64,000 bases of DNA from Methyloversatilis universalis FAM5 (GTDB taxonomy: Bacteria > Pseudomonadota > Gammaproteobacteria > Burkholderiales > Rhodocyclaceae), in NCBI RefSeq assembly GCF_000214035.2, contig NZ_AFHG01000052.1, positions 310,001-374,000 on the forward strand, given 5' to 3'. The notes beneath the pieces were generated by a model. It had not been told where the DNA came from and did not search any database. It saw nothing but the letters and a program-made list of their open reading frames with translations. Made by a program: the position numbers and the translations under genes. This document shows, piece after piece, positions 35,283 through 43,986 of the stretch; position 1 is the stretch's first letter, and every line of letters starts with the position of its first letter.

Positions 35283-37211
35283 ATGAACGATCTGATCGAC
35301 ACCCGGCGATTCGAGGAAATCAAGGCCGCGGGCGAACTGCCTTCGCCCAAGGGCATTGCCCTCTCGATCGCCCGCATGAGCCAGCGGGGCGATGCTTCGC
35401 TGGCGGAACTTGCGCGACTGGTGCAGGGCGATCCGGCCCTGGTCGGCCGTCTGGTGCGGGCAGCGAACGGGTCGCTGGCGTCCGGCGCCCGTCCGGTGGT
35501 GGCGCTGCGCGACGCGCTGGCTGTGCTGGGCATGGCGGCCGTGCGCAATCTCGCGCTGGGCTTTTCGCTCATTTCCAGCAGCGGTGAGGGCCTCTGCCGC
35601 AGCTTCCCGTACGCGCGTTTCTGGACCGGTTCGGTCATCCGCGCGATCGCGATGCAGAAGATACTGATGCGGCTGCGTACTGCCGGCGTCGAGGAAAGCT
35701 TCAGCGTCGGCCTGCTTGCCGGCATCGGCGCGCTCGGGCTGGCCAGCGTGTTTCCGGCCCAGTACTCGCGCGTGCTCGATGAGGCGCGCGGAGATCCGGT
35801 GGCGCTGCTCGATCTGGAGCGGCAGGCGTTCGCGATGAGCCATGTCGAACTCAGTGCCGCCATGCTGGCCGACTGGGGCATGCCCCGCTTCTTCGTGGCA
35901 GCGGTACTGCGGCACGAGGGGGCGCTGACGCTGCCGGCGGAAGACGGTTCGCGTGAATACGGTCTCACGCTCGCGCTCGGTCTGGCGCGTGCGATCGAGA
36001 CCGCCTGCATGGCGGACGACGCCGGCCGGAGCGAAGCGGTGGATGCCGCCAAGGCGCTGGCGGCGCGCATGGAGTGGGTGCCGGAGCAGGTGTCGGCCCT
36101 GTGCGAAGACGTCGCGGCAGACTGGAAGGACTGGTCGGCCATGCTGCCGGTCGATGCCTATGCCTTGCCGAATCTGTCCATGTCCGCCGAGCCGGAGACG
36201 TTGGCGCCGCCACAGCCGCCAGCGGCCTTTCCGTCTGCGGCCAACGACGCGCCGGCCGGAGACGGTCTGCGCGTGCTGGTGGTCGACGACGACGCGGCCA
36301 CCCGGCTGACGCTTCAGACGCTGCTGGTGCGCGGCGGCTACCGGGTGGCCACCGCCGAGGACGGCGTGCGGGGCATGGAATGCGCACTCGAATTCCAGCC
36401 CCACATCATGGTGGTGGACTGGGTGATGCCGCAGATGAACGGTCTGGAACTGGCCCGCACGCTGCGCCAGACCCGGATGGGCCGCTCCATCTACATCATC
36501 GTGCTGACCAGTCACGAGGAGGATGCGCGTCTGGTCGAGGCCTTCGAATCCGGTGTAGACGATTACATGGTGAAGCCGCTGCGGCCTCGGGTGCTCGAGG
36601 CGCGACTGCGTGCCGCACAGCGACTGGTGCGCATGCAGCGCGAACTGGAAACCGAGCGCGAGGAAATCCGCCGCTACGCGGCCGAACTGGGCGTGAGCAA
36701 CCGGCGCCTGCAGGAAGTGTCGATGACCGACGCCCTGACCGGCTTTCCGAACCGTCGCTACGCGATGGAGCGCATCGCCCAGGAGTGGGCCATCGCGCAG
36801 CGCAGCAACCGCTCGCTGTCCTGCATGCTGATCGACGTGGATCACTTCCGCCAGATCAATGAAACCTACGGCCGCGACGTGGCCGATCAGGTGCTCGAAC
36901 AGACCGCCCGCGCGATCCGCGCCTGCATGCGTACGCAGGATGTGGTGTGCCGTACCGGTGGCGACGAATTCCTCATCATCTGCCCGGACACCGACCTGCA
37001 GCAGGCGCTCGCCTGCGCCCAGCGGGTGGGGGCGGGCGTGGCTGCGGTGCCGGTGCAGGCCGGGCGCCTGCGACTGAAAAGCTCGATCAGCGTCGGCGTG
37101 GCCGAACGGCTGCCCGCGATGCCGGACGCCGATGCGCTGCTCACGCTGGCCGATCAGGCGCTGCTGGCCGCGAAGAAGGCCGGGCGCAACTGCGTGCGCA
37201 CCGCCGGCTGA
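35283..37211 (+). CDS. HDOD-REC-GGDEF diguanylate cyclase
   Basis: The 642-residue protein joins an N-terminal HDOD domain (about residues 15-235), a CheY-like receiver (about 330-445; VVDDDAATRLTL, phosphoacceptor in VVDWVMPQMNG, Lys in MVKPLRP) and a GGDEF domain (about 490-640). The GGDEF motif is intact (CRTGGDEFLII) and preceded by the inhibitory RxxD site (RTQD, five residues upstream). DxDxF is IDVDHF. It should make c-di-GMP under control of receiver phosphorylation. The ATG at 35283 is preceded at suitable distance by a sigma-28-type promoter, linking it to motility. Confidence 0.9.
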   Translation: MNDLIDTRRFEEIKAAGELPSPKGIALSIARMSQRGDASLAELARLVQGDPALVGRLVRAANGSLASGARPVVALRDALAVLGMAAVRNLALGFSLISSSGEGLCRSFPYARFWTGSVIRAIAMQKILMRLRTAGVEESFSVGLLAGIGALGLASVFPAQYSRVLDEARGDPVALLDLERQAFAMSHVELSAAMLADWGMPRFFVAAVLRHEGALTLPAEDGSREYGLTLALGLARAIETACMADDAGRSEAVDAAKALAARMEWVPEQVSALCEDVAADWKDWSAMLPVDAYALPNLSMSAEPETLAPPQPPAAFPSAANDAPAGDGLRVLVVDDDAATRLTLQTLLVRGGYRVATAEDGVRGMECALEFQPHIMVVDWVMPQMNGLELARTLRQTRMGRSIYIIVLTSHEEDARLVEAFESGVDDYMVKPLRPRVLEARLRAAQRLVRMQRELETEREEIRRYAAELGVSNRRLQEVSMTDALTGFPNRRYAMERIAQEWAIAQRSNRSLSCMLIDVDHFRQINETYGRDVADQVLEQTARAIRACMRTQDVVCRTGGDEFLIICPDTDLQQALACAQRVGAGVAAVPVQAGRLRLKSSISVGVAERLPAMPDADALLTLADQALLAAKKAGRNCVRTAG

Positions 37212-37269
37212 GCGCTTCTCCCAGCCGCGGCGAACGAGAACTTTGACCGCTGGCGGCAATTTTCGCCGC

Positions 37270-37296
37270 TCAAGTTTCGGCAGAAACTGCCGTCGA
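37270..37296 (+). promoter_or_regulatory. Sigma-28 (FliA)-type promoter
   Basis: TCAAGTTT (37270-37277), 11 bp and GCCGTCGA (37289-37296) lie about 40 bp before the REC-GGDEF-EAL gene. The -10 is a weaker match than at the other sites. Confidence 0.6.
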
Positions 37297-37336
37297 TGTT
37301 TCCGTTGATCGTGCTCACGACGCGGAACCCGTATTA

Positions 37337-39082
37337 ATGGATCGTCACTCGGACAGGATGGGAGGCTTCAGAACCATCAAGGTGTTGATGGTCGAAGACA
37401 ATGAAGACGACGTCTTCCTGCTGAACGCTCAGCTGAGCGCGCGCGGCCTCGACACCTACTCGGAACGCGTGGACAGCGCGCACGACCTCGCGCGCGCGCT
37501 GGAAGAGCGCGAGTGGGACCTGGTCATCTCCGACCACGCGATGCCGGGCTTCGATTCCGCCTCCGCGCTGGAAGTCGTGCGCCGCAGCGGCCGCGACATC
37601 CCCTTCATCATCTATTCCGGAAAGATTTCCGACCACATGGCCTTCTCGGCCATGCGCAACGGCGTGGCCGATTACGTCCAGAAGGGCAATATCGCCCGTC
37701 TGGTGCCGGTGATCGAGCGCGAGCTGCGCGGCGTCGAAACCCGTCGCGCGGTACAGACCGCGGACGCCCGCATCCATGCGCTGGCCTTCTTCGACACGCT
37801 GTCGGCGCTGCCGAACCAGACCCTGCTGCGGGCGCAGATCGACGACTGGCTCGATTCGGCGCGCCGCAGCGCCGAAGCACGCCACGCCACGTTGCTGGTG
37901 GTGGATATCGACCGCTTCCTGCGCATCAACACCAGCTTCGGTTACGAAGCCGGCAATGCGGTGCTGCGCGAGGCGGTGCGCCGGCTGATCGACCGTGCCG
38001 GCGATGGCGCCATGATCGCCCGCCTGAGCGGCGACCGCTTCTGCGTGTTCGCGCCGGCGTGCACCACCCGTGCGCTCGCATCCGGCCTCGCCCAGCGTCT
38101 GATGGATGCCTTCGCCACGCCCATCATCAAGGACGGCCTCGAACTGTTCCTGACCGCCTCGGTCGGGGTCGCGATGACGCCGGACGACGGCGACGACGCG
38201 CAGTCGCTGATCATGAATGCCGAAGCCGCGATGGCCAGCGCCAAGCGGTCCGGCGGCAACGGTCTCAGCTTCTACGCGCGGGAGATGAGCGCCAGTTCGG
38301 CCGAGAAGCTGGTGCTGGAAACGCATCTGCGGCACGCGGTGCAGCGCGGCGAACTGTTCCTGAACTACCAGCCCATCCTGAACGGCCAGACCGGACGTCC
38401 GTCCGGCGTCGAGGCGCTGCTGCGCTGGAAGCATCCGCAGCGCGGCGTGGTCGCGCCCGACCGCTTCATCCCGCTGGCCGACGAATCCGGCCTCATCGTC
38501 GAGATCGGTGCCTGGGTCATGCGCGAAGCCTGCACCCAGGGCAAGCGCTGGCACCGTCAGGGCATGGACGACCTGTCGGTATCGGTCAATGTGTCGGCGG
38601 TGCAGTTCGCCCAGCCCCGTCTGCTCGAAACCGTGCGCACCACGCTGGAGGACACCGGATTCCCGCCGGAAAAGCTGGTGCTGGAAATCACCGAATCGGT
38701 GCTGATGAAGGACGCCGAAACGACCATAGGCATGCTGAAGGCGCTCAAGAACATGGGCGTGCGCATTTCGATGGACGACTTCGGCACCGGCTATTCGTCG
38801 CTGTCCTACCTCAAGCGCTTCCCGATCGACATCGTGAAGATCGACAAGTCCTTTGTCCGTGACATCAACGAGGACGAGGACGACGCGGCCATCATCCGCG
38901 TCATCATCGCGCTGGCGCGCAGCCTGCGGCTGACCACGGTGGCCGAAGGCGTGGAGACGCCGGAGCAGTACGGCTTCCTGCGGCGCGAGCAGTGCGACCG
39001 CTTCCAGGGTTACCTGTTTTCCCGTCCGGTCGATGCGGATCTGCTGGAACAGCGCATCCGCGCGGGCGGTTTCGACGTATGA
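37337..39082 (+). CDS. REC-GGDEF(degenerate)-EAL phosphodiesterase
   Basis: The 581-residue protein has an N-terminal receiver (VLMVEDNEDDVFLL; phosphoacceptor in LVISDHAMPGFDS), a GGDEF domain whose motif reads SGDRF in place of GGDEF, and an EAL domain with the catalytic EALLRW (about residue 358), DDFGTGYSSLSYLK (loop 6) and KIDKSFV. The cyclase is therefore probably inactive and may bind GTP as a regulator, while the EAL domain should hydrolyse c-di-GMP. Start ATG 37337 has GGAAC upstream; ATG 37358 is an alternative. It follows the diguanylate cyclase gene after about 125 bp with its own sigma-28-type promoter. Confidence 0.9.
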   Translation: MDRHSDRMGGFRTIKVLMVEDNEDDVFLLNAQLSARGLDTYSERVDSAHDLARALEEREWDLVISDHAMPGFDSASALEVVRRSGRDIPFIIYSGKISDHMAFSAMRNGVADYVQKGNIARLVPVIERELRGVETRRAVQTADARIHALAFFDTLSALPNQTLLRAQIDDWLDSARRSAEARHATLLVVDIDRFLRINTSFGYEAGNAVLREAVRRLIDRAGDGAMIARLSGDRFCVFAPACTTRALASGLAQRLMDAFATPIIKDGLELFLTASVGVAMTPDDGDDAQSLIMNAEAAMASAKRSGGNGLSFYAREMSASSAEKLVLETHLRHAVQRGELFLNYQPILNGQTGRPSGVEALLRWKHPQRGVVAPDRFIPLADESGLIVEIGAWVMREACTQGKRWHRQGMDDLSVSVNVSAVQFAQPRLLETVRTTLEDTGFPPEKLVLEITESVLMKDAETTIGMLKALKNMGVRISMDDFGTGYSSLSYLKRFPIDIVKIDKSFVRDINEDEDDAAIIRVIIALARSLRLTTVAEGVETPEQYGFLRREQCDRFQGYLFSRPVDADLLEQRIRAGGFDV

Positions 39083-39091
39083 AAAAAGTCC

Positions 39092-39118
39092 TCAAGTCCG
39101 CTCCCGCCCTGCCGTAAG
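39092..39118 (+). promoter_or_regulatory. Sigma-28 (FliA)-type promoter upstream of flhDC
   Basis: TCAAGTCC (39092-39099), 11 bp and GCCGTAAG (39111-39118). It lies 197 bp before the flhD ATG, giving a long untranslated leader. A sigma-28 site before the class I master regulator would make a positive loop. Confidence 0.6.
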
Positions 39119-39170
39119 CACTGTCAGACGCGCTCGTCCGGGCGCGTTACACCCCCGTACGTCCGCGCGA

Positions 39171-39189
39171 TGTAGGAATTATTCCTACA
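39171..39189. promoter_or_regulatory. Perfect 19-bp palindrome in the flhDC leader
   Basis: TGTAGGAATTATTCCTACA is a perfect inverted repeat of 9-bp arms around one central base. The core TAGGAATTATTCCTA resembles boxes bound by LuxR/NarL-type response regulators, including the RcsAB box in the E. coli flhDC region. It lies between the sigma-28-type site and flhD, where a bound regulator could block transcription. Confidence 0.6.
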
Positions 39190-39314
39190 GGCGGGCGTTC
39201 GTCCGTTCGTACAGCAAGTTTCGCCGCTCCCCGATTGGGCAGCGTCGCCCTCGTGGGCAGAATGCGAGTCGTCCACAGGCGCCTGGGTGCCTGGAAAAAC
39301 GGAGGGATCGCTGC

Positions 39315-39632
39315 ATGAAAACCGCTGGCCTGCTCAACGAAATCCGCGAACTGAATCTCGCCTATCTGATGCTCGCGCAGCAGATGATCCGCGAGGACCG
39401 CGATGCAGCGATGTTCCGTCTCGGCGTCAGCGAAGAAGTGGCTGACATGATCGAATCGCTGTCGCCCGCCCAGGTGCTTAAGATGGCCAGCGCGAACATG
39501 ATGCTGTGCCGCCTGCGCTTCGACGACCGCGTGCTGCTTGGCCTGCTGTCCAGCCACGGCCGCGAGGCCTCGACCTCCCACCTGCACGCGACCATACTGG
39601 CCTGCGCGCAGCCGCTTGAAGCCGTGTCCTGA
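39315..39632 (+). CDS. flhD: Flagellar transcriptional activator FlhD
   Basis: The 105-residue protein begins MKTAGLLNEIRELNLAYLML and continues with QQMIREDRDAAMFRLGVSEE, the highly conserved FlhD N-terminal region, followed by VLKMASANMMLCRLRFDD. FlhD forms the FlhD4C2 complex with FlhC that activates class II flagellar promoters. A GGAGGG site precedes the ATG at 39315. flhC begins 17 bp after the stop. Confidence 0.97.
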   Translation: MKTAGLLNEIRELNLAYLMLAQQMIREDRDAAMFRLGVSEEVADMIESLSPAQVLKMASANMMLCRLRFDDRVLLGLLSSHGREASTSHLHATILACAQPLEAVS

Positions 39633-39649
39633 TCCGGCGGAGTCTGGCC

Positions 39650-40189
39650 ATGAAAAACAAGAGCATCGTGTCGGAAGGCCGCGAAATCGCGCTGGCCGTC
39701 AGCCTGATCGAACTGGGCGCACGCCTGCAGCTGCTGGAGGCGGAAACCAACCTGTCGCGCGAGCGCCTGCTCAAGCTGTACAAGGAAGTGAAGGGTGTGT
39801 CGCCGCCCAAGGGCATGCTGCCCTTCTCGACCGACTGGTTCATGACCTGGCAGCCCAATATTCATGCTTCGCTGTTCATGGCCTTCTTCTCCTTCTTCAA
39901 GCAGAACTCGAAGCTGACCCAGCTCGACTGCATCGTGAAGGCCTTCAAGCTGTACCAGGAGCACGTGCAGACGCACGGCATGGAAGAGGTGCTGAGCCTG
40001 ACCCGCGCCTGGACCCTGGTGCGCTTCTTCGACGCCAAACTGCTGCAGCACACCGGCTGCACCTGCTGCGGCGGCCGCTTCGTCGCCCATGCCTACGATC
40101 CGAAGGCCAGCTATGTATGCGGCCTGTGCCACATCCCGGCCCGCGCCGGCAAGACGCGGCGTGCCCGCGAGGCGCTGATCGCCGCCTGA
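39650..40189 (+). CDS. flhC: Flagellar transcriptional activator FlhC
   Basis: The 179-residue DNA-binding partner of FlhD. It has the conserved LIELGARLQLLEAETNLSR helix, the GMLPFSTDWFMTWQPNIHAS motif, and the C-terminal zinc site with paired cysteines (GCTCCGGRF and YVCGLCH). The length is near the family norm. It is the last gene of the operon and is followed by a strong intrinsic terminator at 40234. Confidence 0.97.
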   Translation: MKNKSIVSEGREIALAVSLIELGARLQLLEAETNLSRERLLKLYKEVKGVSPPKGMLPFSTDWFMTWQPNIHASLFMAFFSFFKQNSKLTQLDCIVKAFKLYQEHVQTHGMEEVLSLTRAWTLVRFFDAKLLQHTGCTCCGGRFVAHAYDPKASYVCGLCHIPARAGKTRRAREALIAA

Positions 40190-40233
40190 CCCTCATTCCT
40201 GTCTGACCTCCTCCTTGCGCAAGCAAGGAGCTC

Positions 40234-40267
40234 GCCGCTGCGGGGTAACCCGCAGCGGCTTTTTTTT
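40234..40267 (+). terminator. Rho-independent terminator after flhDC
   Basis: An 11-bp perfect stem GCCGCTGCGGG / CCCGCAGCGGC (40234-40244 and 40249-40259) with a GTAA loop is followed by eight T (40260-40267). This is a textbook intrinsic terminator. Confidence 0.92.
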
Positions 40268-40317
40268 GTGCCGGAGAAAAGCGGGACAGGGGCCTCATTT
40301 CCTGCGTTGCAGGACGG

Positions 40318-40344
40318 TCAAGTTTCGTGTCGTGGTGCCGTTAG
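40318..40344 (+). promoter_or_regulatory. Sigma-28 (FliA)-type promoter for motAB
   Basis: TCAAGTTT (40318-40325), 11 bp and GCCGTTAG (40337-40344), about 125 bp before the motA ATG and directly after the flhDC terminator. motAB is a class III gene pair in enterics, which fits. Confidence 0.7.
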
Positions 40345-40470
40345 ACCATCAGGCAGGCGGTGCCGGCAGGCAGATGTCCCCGGGATGGAACCGGGCCGCG
40401 GCGCGCGATTGCCGTGCAGGCCGTGCCGCCTGCAGGTAACCGGAACATCCGTCATACACAGGAAAAGTCC

Positions 40471-41328
40471 ATGTTTCTGATCATCGGCTACGTGATCATC
40501 CTTGCCGCTTCGGTGGGCACCTACGCCATCCACGGCAGCCTGGCGGCACTGTGGGTGCCGACCGAATACGTCGCGATCTTCGGCCTCATGCTGGGTGGCT
40601 TTGTCGCCGGCAATGGCATGCCGGCGATCAAGGCGACGGTGGCGGCGCTGCCCTCGGTGTTCAAGGGCTCCGGCTACAGCAAGGCCTTCTACATGGACGT
40701 GCTGGCCATGCTGTACGAAATCCTGGCCAAGGTGCGCAAGGAAGGCCTGATGTCGATCGAAGCCGATGTCGAGAACCCGGAATCGAGCCCGATCTTTTCC
40801 AAGTACCCGAATTTCCTCGCCGACCATCACGCGGTCGATTTCCTGACCGATTACCTGCGCATGATGGTGGGCGGCAATCTCAATGCCTTCGAGATCGCCG
40901 ACCTGATGGACGCCGAAATCGAAACCCACCACGCGGAACAGCATGTGGCGGTGCACTGCGTGTCCAAGATGGCGGACGGCGTGCCGGCCTTCGGTATTGT
41001 GGTGGCGGTGATGGGGGTGGTGAACGTGATGGGTTCGGTCGGCCAGCCGCCGGCGGTGCTCGGCAAGATGATCGGCGGTGCGCTGGTCGGTACCTTCCTC
41101 GGCATTCTGCTGTCCTACGGTTTCGTTGCGCCGATCGCCTCCCAGCTCGAACAGAAGATGGAAGAGGGCGGCAAGATCTACGAATGCATGAAGGTCGTAC
41201 TGCTGGCCAGCATGAACGGCTATGCCCCTCAGGTGGCGATCGAGTTCGGCCGCAAGGTGCTGTACTCGCCGGACCGCCCCAGCTTCAAGGAGCTGGAAGA
41301 GGAAGTGAAGAACCGCAAGGGCAAGTGA
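40471..41328 (+). CDS. motA: Flagellar motor stator protein MotA
   Basis: The 285-residue stator subunit has four membrane segments: residues about 1-20 (MFLIIGYVIILAASVGTYA), 30-50, 170-190 (AFGIVVAVMGVVNVMG) and 200-220. The cytoplasmic loop between helices 2 and 3 carries charged residues that act on FliG (RKEGLMSIEADVE). Conserved prolines at the helix 3/4 boundary are in GQPPAVLG. The start ATG 40471 follows AGGAAAAG. It is paired with motB 47 bp downstream and forms the MotA5B2 proton channel. Confidence 0.97.
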   Translation: MFLIIGYVIILAASVGTYAIHGSLAALWVPTEYVAIFGLMLGGFVAGNGMPAIKATVAALPSVFKGSGYSKAFYMDVLAMLYEILAKVRKEGLMSIEADVENPESSPIFSKYPNFLADHHAVDFLTDYLRMMVGGNLNAFEIADLMDAEIETHHAEQHVAVHCVSKMADGVPAFGIVVAVMGVVNVMGSVGQPPAVLGKMIGGALVGTFLGILLSYGFVAPIASQLEQKMEEGGKIYECMKVVLLASMNGYAPQVAIEFGRKVLYSPDRPSFKELEEEVKNRKGK

Positions 41329-41375
41329 TCGCGCTCGTCGCGCAGGCACTGACACAGGCATCCGGCAACTGAATC

Positions 41376-42323
41376 ATGTCCGACGATACCCAGCAGCCAA
41401 TCATCGTCAAGAAGATCAAGAAGGGCGGCGGCGGCGCGCACGGTGGTGCGTGGAAGATCGCCTACGCCGACTTCGTGACCGCGATGATGGCCTTCTTCCT
41501 GCTCATGTGGCTGCTCGGTTCGACCGCCCAGGGCGATCTGCAGGGCATCGCGGAGTTCTTCGAGAATCCGCTCAAGGTGGCACAGCAGGGTGGTTCGGGT
41601 TCGGGCGACAGCTCCAGCGTGATCCAGGGCGGCGGTCGCGACCTCACCCGGCAGACCGGTCAGGTCAAGTACGGTGCGGTCGAAACCAAGCAGCGTTCGA
41701 TCAACCTCAGCATGAGCGGCGAGGACCAGAAGGCGGAAGAGGTCAAGCGCGAACAGCAGCGACAGGAGCGGGCCAAGCTGGTGGAGCTGAAAAGCCAGAT
41801 CGAGGCGCGCATCGAGGCGAATCCGGATCTGCGGCCCTTCCGCAACCAGCTGCTGCTGGACGTGACCGCAGAAGGCCTGCGCATCCAGATCGTCGACGAA
41901 CAGAACCGGCCGATGTTCGCGTCAGCCAGCGACCGGCTGCAGCCCTATACGCAGAAGATCCTGCGCGAGATCGGCGTCATCCTGAATCAGGTCGATAACC
42001 GCGTGTTCCTGTCCGGTCACACCGACGCCACCCCGTTCTCCGGCGGTCTGGGCGGCTTCTCGAACTGGGAACTGTCGGCCAACCGGGCCAATGCCTCGCG
42101 CCGCGAACTGATCTACGGCGGCATGGACCCGGACAAGGTGCTGCGGGTGGTGGGCATGGCCTCCATCGTGCCGTTCGACAAGGACGACCCTTACAACCCG
42201 ATCAACCGCCGGATCAGCATCGTGGTGCTGAACCGGGAAACTGAACAGGCCATGCTGTCTGACGGCAAGACCGTCAATGCGGAAGACGTGGCTGCGGCTG
42301 TCGAAGGCGGCGCCAAACCATGA
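41376..42323 (+). CDS. motB: Flagellar motor stator protein MotB
   Basis: The 315-residue protein has a short cytoplasmic tail, a single membrane helix with the essential proton-carrying Asp (KIAYADFVTAMMAFFLLMW, about residue 32), a plug region and a C-terminal OmpA-like peptidoglycan-binding domain with LSGHTDATPF, NWELSANRA and NRRISIVVL. The Asp and aromatic pattern mark a proton-type, not sodium-type, motor by comparison with the family; that is an inference. The C terminus (DVAAAVEGGAKP) is variable. Confidence 0.97.
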   Translation: MSDDTQQPIIVKKIKKGGGGAHGGAWKIAYADFVTAMMAFFLLMWLLGSTAQGDLQGIAEFFENPLKVAQQGGSGSGDSSSVIQGGGRDLTRQTGQVKYGAVETKQRSINLSMSGEDQKAEEVKREQQRQERAKLVELKSQIEARIEANPDLRPFRNQLLLDVTAEGLRIQIVDEQNRPMFASASDRLQPYTQKILREIGVILNQVDNRVFLSGHTDATPFSGGLGGFSNWELSANRANASRRELIYGGMDPDKVLRVVGMASIVPFDKDDPYNPINRRISIVVLNRETEQAMLSDGKTVNAEDVAAAVEGGAKP

Positions 42324-42335
42324 AGGCTGAAGTGG

Positions 42336-42362
42336 TCAAGTCCGGCGCTGCGCTGCCGTAAA
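42336..42362 (+). promoter_or_regulatory. Sigma-28 (FliA)-type promoter
   Basis: TCAAGTCC (42336-42343), 11 bp and GCCGTAAA (42355-42362), directly after motB and 33 bp before the first ATG of the next gene. Good match to the window's site pattern. Confidence 0.7.
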
Positions 42363-42395
42363 AAGAGCAGTCTGTCCGGCCCCCCTTTCCATTGG

Positions 42396-43577
42396 ATGCC
42401 TGTTGCCATGAAACCTAGAACCGTTGCCCTGATCGCCGCATGGACCGGATCCGTCCTGTGCGCCGGAATCACGGTGGCGCTCGTTCCGGCCGCGCTGTGG
42501 CCGGTGATTGCAGCCGTCGGCGCCTGCGCACTGCTGTGGTCGGCCGCCATCGCGATCGCTGGCCGGGGCACAGGGACGGTCGATGAGGTGGCCACCGACA
42601 GCGGCAGCGAGCCGGACACTGCGCACGAACTGGTCGTCGGTTCGTCCGATTCGGTGCATGCCCAGTGCGATCACATGAACGAAGAACTGAAGCGGGTGCA
42701 GCAACTGCTTCATGAAGCCATCGAAGGGCTCACCCAGAGCTTTCACAAAATGCTCGGCGAAACCAACAGCCAGCGCGAAACCGCGCTGGCGCTGACTGGT
42801 GGCGACGGCAGCGAGCAGTTCGATTTCGAGAAGTTCGTCGAAGAAACCTCGGGCACCATGCAGCGCGTGGTTGATAGTGTGGTGCACAACAGCAAGCTGG
42901 GCATGGAGCTGGTCGAACTGACCGAAGGCATCGCCCGTGAAACCGAGCGCGTGCGCACGCTGCTGAGCGAGATTGGCGGCATTTCCAAACAGACCAACCT
43001 GCTGGCGCTCAATGCCGCCATCGAGGCGGCGCGCGCCGGCGAGGCCGGCCGTGGCTTCGCGGTGGTGGCCGACGAGGTGCGCGATCTGTCCTCCCGCACC
43101 AATGACTTCAGCCAGCAGATCGTCACGCTGGTCGACCGCGTGCAGACGAATGTGCGCCTGACCGAAGCGGCGCTGGCCAAGATGGCCGGCCAGGACATGA
43201 CCTTTGCACTGGAATCGAAGACGCGCGTCGAAACCGTCGTGCGCGGACTGGAAATGCTGCACCAGCGGCGCCAGCAGTCCATCGTCGAGCTCGGCGCTTC
43301 GGTGGAGCGGGTGGATGGGGCGGTCGCCAATGCGGTCACCTCGCTGCAGTTCCAGGACATGACCTCGCAACTGATCGGCCATGTGCAGAAGCGCATCGAT
43401 TCGATCGACGGCGTCATGGTCACCGTGCGCGCACTGAGTCAGGCGGCTGCCCTGGGGCAGGCGTCTCCCGAACTGGTCCAGCGTGTCGCCGACGCGCTGG
43501 CACAACTGACTGTCGTAGATAGCACCAACCCGGTGGCCCAGAAGGCTTACCAGGAAGGTGAAATAGAACTGTTCTGA
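42396..43577 (+). CDS. Methyl-accepting chemotaxis protein, short form
   Basis: The 393-residue receptor (or 389 from ATG 42408) has two close hydrophobic segments near the start ([20 protein letters not shown] and [15 protein letters not shown]) but no sizeable periplasmic sensor. The signalling hairpin includes the tip [41 protein letters not shown]. It ends EGEIELF, not the WxxF pentapeptide of the other receptors here. It lies upstream of cheY-cheA in one operon. Its signal is probably intracellular or from the membrane; the ligand is unknown. Confidence 0.88.
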   Translation: MPVAMKPRTVALIAAWTGSVLCAGITVALVPAALWPVIAAVGACALLWSAAIAIAGRGTGTVDEVATDSGSEPDTAHELVVGSSDSVHAQCDHMNEELKRVQQLLHEAIEGLTQSFHKMLGETNSQRETALALTGGDGSEQFDFEKFVEETSGTMQRVVDSVVHNSKLGMELVELTEGIARETERVRTLLSEIGGISKQTNLLALNAAIEAARAGEAGRGFAVVADEVRDLSSRTNDFSQQIVTLVDRVQTNVRLTEAALAKMAGQDMTFALESKTRVETVVRGLEMLHQRRQQSIVELGASVERVDGAVANAVTSLQFQDMTSQLIGHVQKRIDSIDGVMVTVRALSQAAALGQASPELVQRVADALAQLTVVDSTNPVAQKAYQEGEIELF

Positions 43578-43589
43578 AGGAGTTGGGCC

Positions 43590-43955
43590 ATGGCAAAGAC
43601 CGTGCTTGCGATCGACGATTCCGCGTCGATCCGTCAGATGGTGGCATTCACGCTGAAAAGCTCGGGCTACGAGGTGATCGAGGCGGTTGACGGACAGGAT
43701 GGGCTGGACAAGGCCAAATCCAAGTCGGTCAATCTGGTGCTGACCGACCAGAACATGCCGCGTATGGACGGCCTCACGCTGATCCGCAATCTGCGCGCGA
43801 TGGCGCAGTACAAGACCACGCCCATCCTGATGCTGACCACCGAGTCGTCCGACGCGATGAAGGCACAGGGCCGCGCCGCCGGCGCGACCGGCTGGCTGGT
43901 CAAGCCCTTCGACCCGCAGAAGCTGGTCGAGGTGGTGAAGAAGGTCATCGGCTGA
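43590..43955 (+). CDS. CheY-like response regulator (first copy)
   Basis: The 121-residue single-domain receiver has D9-D10 (LAIDDSASI), the phosphoacceptor D53 (LVLTDQNMPRMDG), Thr in LTTESS and Lys in LVKPFD. It lies directly upstream of cheA1 in the same operon. It differs from the second, E. coli-like CheY at 61867; this one resembles CheY copies that act as phosphate sinks or drive a separate pathway. Which one binds FliM cannot be told from sequence alone. Confidence 0.92.
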   Translation: MAKTVLAIDDSASIRQMVAFTLKSSGYEVIEAVDGQDGLDKAKSKSVNLVLTDQNMPRMDGLTLIRNLRAMAQYKTTPILMLTTESSDAMKAQGRAAGATGWLVKPFDPQKLVEVVKKVIG

Positions 43956-43986
43956 GCACCCCACACCTGCTGCCGGGAGACCGTCC

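Noticed and set aside
38026..38046. Second active GGDEF domain in the EAL protein
   Set aside because: The motif reads SGDRF; the catalytic Gly and Glu are missing, so cyclase activity is not expected.
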